64,000 nt of DNA from contig NZ_CP114904.1 in NCBI RefSeq assembly GCF_027497215.1, positions 3,556,001 to 3,620,000 on the forward strand, in the 5' to 3' direction. The notes beneath the pieces were generated by a model, which worked only from the letters and a program-made list of their open reading frames with translations, searched no databases and was not told the DNA's origin. Origin of the DNA: Micromonospora sp. WMMD812. Lineage in GTDB: Bacteria > Actinomycetota > Actinomycetes > Mycobacteriales > Micromonosporaceae. The position numbers and the translations under genes were made by a program. Shown here one piece after another: positions 58,183 through 64,000 of the stretch. Positions within the stretch are counted from its first letter, which is position 1. Each line of letters opens with the position of its first letter.

Positions 58183-59811
58183 TCAGCCCATGTGGGGGTA
58201 CGTGTGGTCGGTCGGCGGGACGAAGGTCTCCTTGATCGTCCGCGGGGACGTCCAGCGGACCAGGTTGTGCCAGGAGCCCGCCTTGTCGTTGGTGCCGCTG
58301 GCCCGGGCGCCGCCGAACGGCTGCTGCCCGACCACCGCGCCGGTCGGCTTGTCGTTGATGTAAAAGTTGCCGGCCGCGTAGCGCATCTTCTCCGCCACCG
58401 CGTCGACGACCTGGCGGTCGGTCGCGAAGATCGACCCGGTCAGCGCGTACGGCGCGATCGCCTCCGCCTGGGCCACCACCTCGTCGAAGCGGGCGTCGTC
58501 GAAGACGTGCACGCCGAGGATCGGACCGAAGTACTCGGTGGTGAAGCTCTCGTGCGACGCGTCGGTGCACTCGAAGAGCGTCGGGCGCACGAACCAGCCG
58601 ACCGAGTCGTCCGCCGTGCCGCCGGCCAGGATCCGGCAGGTGTCGTCACCGGAGATCAGCTCCAGCGCGGCGGTGTGCCGGGCGAACGCCTTGTCGTCGA
58701 TCACCGCACCGCCGAAGTTGCGGAAGTCGGTGACGTCGCCGTAGGACAGCGAGTCGGCGGTGGCGGCGAGCCGATCCCGCAGCCCACCCTCCCAGAGCGA
58801 GCGCGGCACGTACGCCCGCGAGGCCGCCGAGCACTTCTGGCCCTGGTACTCGTAGGCGCCCCGGATCAGCGCCGTGTGCAGCGCGTCCACGTCGGCGCTG
58901 GAGTGCGCGACGACGAAGTCCTTGCCGCCGGTCTCGCCGACGAGCCGCGGGTAGCCCCGGTAGCCGGAGATGTTCTCGCCGACGGTGCGCCACAGGTGCT
59001 GGAAGACCTTCGTGGAGCCGGTGAAGTGGATGCCCGCCAGGTCCGGGTCCGCGAGGACGACGTCGGAGACCTCCTCGCCGCGACCGGTGACCATGTTGAT
59101 GACACCGGGCGGGAGGCCGGCCGCCTCGAAGAGCCGCATGGTGAAGTGCGCGGCGAACTGCTGGGTCGGGCCCGGCTTCCAGACCACGGTGTTGCCCATC
59201 AGTGCCGGCGCCGACGGCAGGTTGCCGGCGATCGCGGTGAAGTTGAACGGGGTCACCGCGTAGACGAAGCCCTCGAGCGGCCGGTGGTCGAACCGGTTCC
59301 ACGTGCCGGCCGACGAGAGCGGCTGCTCGGCGAGGAGCCTGCGGGCGAAGTGCACGTTGAACCGGAGGAAGTCGATCAACTCGCAGGCCGAGTCGATCTC
59401 CGCCTGCACCGCCGTCTTCGACTGACCCAGCATGGTGGCGGCATTCAAGGTGTCGCGCCACGGGCCGGCGAGCAGCTCGGCCGCCCGCAGGAAGATGGCG
59501 GCCCGCTCCTCGAACGGCAGTGCCCGCCACATCGGGGCGGCGTCCTTGGCGGCCTTGACCGCCGCGCGCGCGTCGTCGTGGGTGGCGTGGCCCGTGACAC
59601 CGAGGACGTGGGCGTGCTTGTGCGGCTGCACCACATTGATCGACTCGCCGCCGGCCATCCGCTGCTCGCCGGCGATGGTCATCGAGAGGTCGATCCGCTC
59701 GGCGGCCAGCTCGGTCAGGCGCCGCTGCAGCCGCTCCCGGTCGGCACTGCCCGGCTCGTAGGTGCGTACCGGCTCGTTGCGCGGTTCGGGTACGGAGAAC
59801 ACGGCGTCCAT
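58183..59811 (-). CDS. pruA: L-glutamate gamma-semialdehyde (P5C) dehydrogenase
   Basis: 542 residues from ATG 59811 (AGGAGCC upstream). An aldehyde dehydrogenase of the PruA type: FNFTAIAGNLPSAPALMGNTVVWKPG (NAD-binding), general-base glutamate in LVGETGGKDFVVAH and nucleophile cysteine in YQGQKCSAASR, then TEYFGPILGVHVF and NFYINDKPTGAVVGQQPFGG. It oxidises pyrroline-5-carboxylate to glutamate in proline breakdown. No proline dehydrogenase is adjacent. Confidence 0.95.
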   Translation of the reverse strand: MDAVFSVPEPRNEPVRTYEPGSADRERLQRRLTELAAERIDLSMTIAGEQRMAGGESINVVQPHKHAHVLGVTGHATHDDARAAVKAAKDAAPMWRALPFEERAAIFLRAAELLAGPWRDTLNAATMLGQSKTAVQAEIDSACELIDFLRFNVHFARRLLAEQPLSSAGTWNRFDHRPLEGFVYAVTPFNFTAIAGNLPSAPALMGNTVVWKPGPTQQFAAHFTMRLFEAAGLPPGVINMVTGRGEEVSDVVLADPDLAGIHFTGSTKVFQHLWRTVGENISGYRGYPRLVGETGGKDFVVAHSSADVDALHTALIRGAYEYQGQKCSAASRAYVPRSLWEGGLRDRLAATADSLSYGDVTDFRNFGGAVIDDKAFARHTAALELISGDDTCRILAGGTADDSVGWFVRPTLFECTDASHESFTTEYFGPILGVHVFDDARFDEVVAQAEAIAPYALTGSIFATDRQVVDAVAEKMRYAAGNFYINDKPTGAVVGQQPFGGARASGTNDKAGSWHNLVRWTSPRTIKETFVPPTDHTYPHMG

Positions 59812-60060
59812 CAAGGCTCCTGGCGATCTCGACAGCGGTGGCGGAACCGGACCCGCGGGCACCGACCGGGCGGTCGGACGCCGCACGCCACCCGGGATGA
59901 CCGGCCACGGCGGCGGGACCTGCCGCGATTCTCCCACGCGCCGGTGAACGTCCCGCTCCCCCCGGCCAGGGCACGGCGGGGGCCGATGCGTGCCGGGTGC
60001 CGGAACCGGGGGCGGATAGGCTGGGTGGCCGGTGACCTGCCGACCCGCGAAGGGAACACG

Positions 60061-61215
60061 ATGACCAAGCAGCCCGGCGGCTCCACGGCCGCGGAGCCGG
60101 ACCAGCCCGCGGTCGGCGACAGCGCACCGACCACGCCGGGCGAGGCCGCCCCGACGGCGGACGCCGACCCGGCGACCGTCGACGGCGAGGCTGGGCGCGA
60201 CGCCGGCGACGCCCCGGAAGACGACGGGACCGCGGCGCACGGCACCGCCGGAACCGTCGACGGGCCGGTGCCGGTGCCCGCCGCGGTGCTGCTCGCGCTG
60301 CTGTCGCTGGGGTGGCTGGCCGCGATGCTCTGGTCGACCCGCGAGGCGATCCACTCCGCGGCGGTCGGCGTCACCGCGATCAGTCTCTCCGCCTTCGCGC
60401 TCCCGGGGGTCATCTCGGCCGCGCTGGTCGCCGGCGCCGCCTTCGCGCTCTTCGGTGTCGACCTGCTCGCCCACCGGGTCGGCGAGCGCGCCACCCTGCG
60501 CTTCGTCGCCGCGATCGGCACCGGTGCGCTGATCGGGCTCGCCGCCGCGGTCGTGGTCAACCTCACCTACGCCGACAACTCGATCACCAACGTCATCGCC
60601 GGCACCACCGCGGCCGCGGCGATCATCGGTGGCGCGATGGCCGGCGCCCGCACCGCGCCGGTGGTCGGCGCCGTGGTTTCCGCCGCGCTGGGCGCGCTGA
60701 TCTTCGTGGTCGCGTTCAGTCAGGCCCGGGACCCGCTCTTCAACCTCTTCGGGGCCGGCGAGACGCAGGAGTCGATGGTGAACGCGGCCAAGTGGGTGTC
60801 CCGCACCGAGTCCCTGCTCGCCGGGCTGCTCGCCGGGCTGCTCGCCTTCGGATACCTGACCTGGGCGCGGCGCCGGGCCGCCGCCCGCGGGACCGCGACC
60901 GCCCCGCGCTGGCCCGCGTACCTGCTGGCCGGGGCGGGGCCGGGCCTGCTCCTGCTGCTGGCCGAGGTGATCATCCGGATCGGCGGGCGCTCCCTGCTCG
61001 ACCTGGCCAGCGCGCTGAGCGAGGCCGACGCGGTGGCGCAGACCAGCCTCGGCACCTCGCGGGTCGACAACGGGATCTGGGTGCTCTTCGTGGGGGCGCT
61101 CACCGCGCTCATCGCGTTCGGCCGCACGCTCGGCCCGGCCCGGTCCGACGACGAGCCCGTGGCGGCCGGTGACGAGCCTGCCGAGGACGCGCTGGAACCC
61201 GACGCCGCCCGCTGA
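60061..61215 (+). CDS. Polytopic membrane protein with acidic N-terminal tail
   Basis: 384 residues, GAAGGG upstream. Residues 1-75 are a disordered, Asp/Ala/Pro-rich cytoplasmic tail. About seven transmembrane helices follow (from 76), and the last 25 residues are again acidic. Similar proteins are common in Micromonosporaceae and unnamed. Divergent from pruA. Confidence 0.75.
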   Translation: MTKQPGGSTAAEPDQPAVGDSAPTTPGEAAPTADADPATVDGEAGRDAGDAPEDDGTAAHGTAGTVDGPVPVPAAVLLALLSLGWLAAMLWSTREAIHSAAVGVTAISLSAFALPGVISAALVAGAAFALFGVDLLAHRVGERATLRFVAAIGTGALIGLAAAVVVNLTYADNSITNVIAGTTAAAAIIGGAMAGARTAPVVGAVVSAALGALIFVVAFSQARDPLFNLFGAGETQESMVNAAKWVSRTESLLAGLLAGLLAFGYLTWARRRAAARGTATAPRWPAYLLAGAGPGLLLLLAEVIIRIGGRSLLDLASALSEADAVAQTSLGTSRVDNGIWVLFVGALTALIAFGRTLGPARSDDEPVAAGDEPAEDALEPDAAR

Positions 61216-61281
61216 CCGGCGCGCCGCTCCGGCACCCGGCCGCCCGCGCCGCCGCCCGGAGCCCGCTGACCGGCGCTCCCG

Positions 61282-61791
61282 TCAGGAGGCGTCGCGGAGC
61301 AGCAGGTCGAGCTCGGTCACGTCGTACCACTCCAGCTCGTGATCCTCGGCGCCGTCGACGGTGAACTGGGCGTCCGGGTCACCGGCCAGCGCCTCGGCCA
61401 CCACCTCGGCCGCGGCGGCGACCTCCTCGACCGCCTCGGCGCCGTCCACGTGGATCGCCGCGACGGCGCCCACCGGCACCGGGGCCGCCAGCCCGACCCG
61501 GCTGGACCCCAGCTCCGGGTCCGCCCGGCCCACCGCCGCGGCCGGCAGGTCAGCGGAGACCACGACCCGACGACGAGGGGCGCCCGGGTCGGCCCGGAGC
61601 AGCTGCAGCGCGTCCTGGGCGGCGCGGGTGAAGGCGACGTACTCCAACTCCTCCTCGTCGCCCTCGGCGTACCACTCGCGCAGCGACGGGGTGACCGCGT
61701 GCGCCTCGGCGGCGGTGAGCCCGTGCTCGCGCAGCCGGGCCAGCATGGGCACGGTCGCCGGCACGTACACCCGGACAAGCTCGTCGGTCAC
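61282..61791 (-). CDS. Conserved small protein (DUF6912-like)
   Basis: 169 residues, GTG start, beginning [19 protein letters not shown], then [18 protein letters not shown]. It is acidic, mixed alpha/beta, with no motif of known activity. Genes of this type are widespread in actinobacteria; function unknown. The DUF number is from memory. Confidence 0.75.
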   Translation of the reverse strand: MTDELVRVYVPATVPMLARLREHGLTAAEAHAVTPSLREWYAEGDEEELEYVAFTRAAQDALQLLRADPGAPRRRVVVSADLPAAAVGRADPELGSSRVGLAAPVPVGAVAAIHVDGAEAVEEVAAAAEVVAEALAGDPDAQFTVDGAEDHELEWYDVTELDLLLRDAS

Positions 61792-62011
61792 CGGTCGTCT
61801 CCCCGCTCAGGTGCTTCCACCGGCGTCCGCCGGCCCGGGCGCAGATCATGCCGTACGCCGTGACCGTCATACACCTCGCGTCCGACCGGTGGAAGTTCCC
61901 CCGCCGGTGTGTCCCCGCCCGACGCCAGGCCACCAGCGACCCTCCGAGCTGGGTGGCTGTCGGCAGGCGATGGCAAACCGAAGCAACCGATGACAATCGA
62001 GGGACTCCCCC

Positions 62012-62353
62012 GTGGAACCGAGGTTCCTGCTGCTGTCCGACGTCGCCGCCGAGCTGAACGTGTCGGACTCGCAGGTCTGCCACATGGTGGCCAGCGCTGA
62101 ACTGCCCCCGATCAAGATCGGTGGACGCGGCCAGTGGCGCGTGGAGCGCGCCCGGCCGGAGGAGCAACCCCGGCCCGGGCGCACTACCTGCTGGCCGAGC
62201 TGGCCAACGCCACAATCCGGTCCGAGCCCCGGCCGTTCCAGCAAGCACAGGGCGCGGGCGTGGCACGAAGGCGCGCGGGGCGCAGGGCGCACGGGGCAGG
62301 GCGCGAAGGGGCAACGAAGCGCGCGGAACACCGCGCGGCCCGGCGGGCAATGA
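62012..62353 (+). CDS. Small excisionase/BldC-like HTH protein with aberrant C terminus
   Basis: 113 residues from GTG 62012. Residues 1-48 (LLLSDVAAELNVSDSQV ... IKIGGRGQWRVERAR) are a MerR-like HTH_17 domain as found in BldC and excisionase-type proteins. In relatives a short helical tail (E-E-Y-I-x-R-x-Y) follows. Here the frame turns into a Pro/Arg/Gly-rich run instead, as if a small indel near 62155-62165 had shifted it. The DNA-binding part is intact. It may be functional, but the tail looks degenerate. Confidence 0.6.
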   Translation: MEPRFLLLSDVAAELNVSDSQVCHMVASAELPPIKIGGRGQWRVERARPEEQPRPGRTTCWPSWPTPQSGPSPGRSSKHRARAWHEGARGAGRTGQGAKGQRSARNTARPGGQ

Positions 62354-62426
62354 TCGACTCGCCTTACAAGGAAGTCGGAGTGTCCCCCGGCCCGGGCACC
62401 CCAACTTCATTGAAGGCGAATTGACC
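62353..62426. repeat. Imperfect palindromic repeat (REP-like), type 3
   Basis: The left arm (62353-62387, GATCGACTCGCCTTACAAGG ...) pairs with 62394-62426 at roughly three quarters of positions; TCGCCTT, GAAGT and GTG-CCC cores match. It resembles hairpin repeats seen between genes in Micromonospora, by recollection. It starts at the stop of the HTH gene. The rest of the 345-bp gap to secA, apart from the hairpin at 62576, shows nothing else. Confidence 0.55.
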
Positions 62427-62575
62427 TTGACCAGCGACGACAAGGGCCCACACCGTGCGACCGAGCCACAGCGCAGCGACCGCGCGACCAGCGGCCCGCG
62501 GCCCCAGCCGCCCCACCGCGTCACGGACGCCCCGGCCAGCCGGGCAACAGGACCGGACGGGGAAGGGCCGGAACG

Positions 62576-62610
62576 CGACGTGCCCCGGCCGAGAAGGCCG
62601 GGGCACGTCG
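62576..62610 (-). terminator. Terminator of secA
   Basis: A perfect 15-bp stem (CGACGTGCCCCGGCC with its complement) and a GAGAA loop, about 90 bases past the secA stop. Confidence 0.78.
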
Positions 62611-62698
62611 GACGATGCGCCCGGGGTCCACCTGGATCGGTCAGTAGGCGCCCCGGGCTCCACCTCAGGGCCGGCGCCGAGCGGCGCCGGCGCGGTGA

Positions 62699-64000
62699 TC
62701 AGGCGCCGCCGTTGGGCGCGCCGTGGCACCGCTTGTACTTGCGGCCGGAGCCGCACGGGCAGGGCGCGTTGCGGGACGGGCCGTTGCCGGCGTCCGCCTG
62801 CCCCGGGTCGGCGCGGCGGGTCGAGCTGCCGGCGACCGCCGGGCCGCGAAGCCCGGTCGCGGGGCGCTGCGGGGCCGCCGGAGCGGTCCGTCCCGGGCCG
62901 GCCGGCGCCGCCTTCGGCGACCGCCCGACACCGAGCGCCGGCGCCTGCTGGTCGGTCTGCTCCACGGTGGGCGCGCCGGGGCTCGCCTCGCCGTCGATGG
63001 TGGGGGCGGAGTATTGCAGCGGCTGCTGCTGCGGGGCCCGGTTGAGGCCCTTGGCCCGCAGCTCCACCGGCTTGTCCAGCAGCTGGACCTCCTCCTCGGC
63101 CGCCGGCTCCGGCGCCTCGACCTGGACCTCCAGGTTGTAGAGGAAGCCGACCGTCTCCTCCTTGATGCCGTCCATCATGGTGGCGAACATGTCGAAGCCC
63201 TCGCGCTGGTACTCCACCACCGGGTCGCGCTGGGCGTACGCCCGGAGGCTGATGCCCTCCTGGAGGTAGTCCATCTCGTAGAGGTGCTCGCGCCACTTGC
63301 GGTCGATGACCTGGAGCAGGACCATCCGCTCCAGCTGCCGGACGCCCTCCTCGCCGAGCTCCTGCTCACGGCGGTCGTACGCGGCGTGCGCGTCCTCCTT
63401 GAGGCGGGCGATCAGGAAGTCGGCGTCCATGCCGGCGCGCGAGCCGCCGACCTCCTCCTCCAGCTCGTCGATCGTGATGCCGACCGGGTAGAGCTGCTTG
63501 AGGTTGGACCAGAGCTGCTCGAGGTCCCAGTCCTCGCCGTAACCCTCGGAGGTGGCCCCCTGCACGTAGGCGCCGACGACGTCGTCGATCATGTTGCGGA
63601 CCTGCTCGGAGAGGTCCTCGCCGTTGAGCACCCGAAGCCGCTCGGCGTAGATCACCTGGCGCTGCTTGTTGAGCACCTCGTCGTACTTGAGCACGTTCTT
63701 GCGGATCTCGGCGTTCTGGCCCTCGATCTGGGCCTGGGCGCTCTTGATCTGGCGGGTGACCATCTTCGACTCGATGGGCACGTCCTCCGGGATGTTGAAG
63801 CGCTCCATGACCGCCTCGACCGCGCCGGCCCGGAAGCGCCGCATCAGCTCGTCCTGGAGCGACAGGTAGAAGCGGGACTCGCCCGGGTCACCCTGCCGAC
63901 CGGAACGACCGCGCAGCTGGTTGTCGATCCGGCGCGACTCGTGCCGCTCGGTGCCCAGCACGTAGAGCCCACCGGCGGCGGCGACCTCCTCCGCCTCGGC
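62699..64000 (-). CDS. secA: Preprotein translocase ATPase SecA (C-terminal part, cut by window edge)
   Basis: The last 433 codons are visible, and the frame continues past the right edge. The motif VI region [25 protein letters not shown] (helicase ATPase arginine finger) is followed by [10 protein letters not shown], the helical wing/scaffold ([18 protein letters not shown] and [23 protein letters not shown]) and a Pro/Ala-rich linker. The C terminus is the zinc-binding [18 protein letters not shown], which binds SecB or ribosomes. SecA drives secretion through SecYEG. Confidence 0.97.
   Translation of the reverse strand, partial: AEAEEVAAAGGLYVLGTERHESRRIDNQLRGRSGRQGDPGESRFYLSLQDELMRRFRAGAVEAVMERFNIPEDVPIESKMVTRQIKSAQAQIEGQNAEIRKNVLKYDEVLNKQRQVIYAERLRVLNGEDLSEQVRNMIDDVVGAYVQGATSEGYGEDWDLEQLWSNLKQLYPVGITIDELEEEVGGSRAGMDADFLIARLKEDAHAAYDRREQELGEEGVRQLERMVLLQVIDRKWREHLYEMDYLQEGISLRAYAQRDPVVEYQREGFDMFATMMDGIKEETVGFLYNLEVQVEAPEPAAEEEVQLLDKPVELRAKGLNRAPQQQPLQYSAPTIDGEASPGAPTVEQTDQQAPALGVGRSPKAAPAGPGRTAPAAPQRPATGLRGPAVAGSSTRRADPGQADAGNGPSRNAPCPCGSGRKYKRCHGAPNGGA

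Noticed and set aside
1..64000. CRISPR array or defence island
   Set aside because: No regularly spaced direct repeats, cas, restriction, toxin-antitoxin or retron gene was found on either strand.

Overview
The window is GC-rich throughout, with GTG/ATG/TTG starts, many starts without a Shine-Dalgarno sequence, a Micromonospora-style set of hairpin repeats, and the actinobacterial order secA ... prfB-ftsE-ftsX-smpB-ssrA. I infer chromosomal DNA of a Micromonospora-like actinomycete. Genus is inference; no marker gene was searched.

Layout. 1-5.5 kb: a cut-off CHRD-type secreted protein, an ArsR/SRPBCC pair with a long dyad at the arsR start, an overlapping FAD-oxidoreductase/cyclopropane-synthase-type methyltransferase pair (the arrangement used to make 10-methyl branched fatty acids), and a YbaK deacylase. 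5.5-20.5 kb: a sialic-acid/sialoglycan scavenging locus. It has two secreted sialidases, a dipeptide-type ABC importer (lipoprotein, permease, permease-ATPase fusion, ATPase), a DapA/NanA-type lyase, an AXE1-type esterase, an intracellular GH42 beta-galactosidase and two paralogous FadR-type GntR regulators. A 13-bp operator-like word (RACRT-CCY-AYGTC) lies upstream of six of these transcription units and ties the locus into one regulon.

20.6-39 kb is mostly ordinary chromosome: a ricin-B lectin membrane protein, a divergent MFS/GlxA-regulator pair, an AAA/VWA chaperone-like pair, a two-component system, hemerythrin, an ABC ATPase whose permease has decayed, an aldo-keto reductase, a cysteine-free bL36 paralogue, an alpha/beta hydrolase, a divergent SDR/XRE pair and a GH15 enzyme. 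39.1-47.25 kb is an accessory island at tRNA-Ala(GGC). The 3' end of the tRNA is repeated three times, each inner junction is preceded by a decayed tyrosine integrase, and the cargo is an internally deleted sigma factor with its membrane partner, an IS110-family recombinase, two LtrA-like membrane proteins and IS481-like remnants.

47.3-64 kb returns to core genes: AlgH/YqgE, MTA phosphorylase-like, benzoylformate-decarboxylase-like, a lipoprotein, tmRNA, smpB, ftsX, ftsE, prfB, PadR, tryptophan 2,3-dioxygenase, pyrroline-5-carboxylate dehydrogenase, a membrane protein, a small HTH protein and the C-terminal part of secA, which runs off the right edge. I see no CRISPR array and no rRNA.
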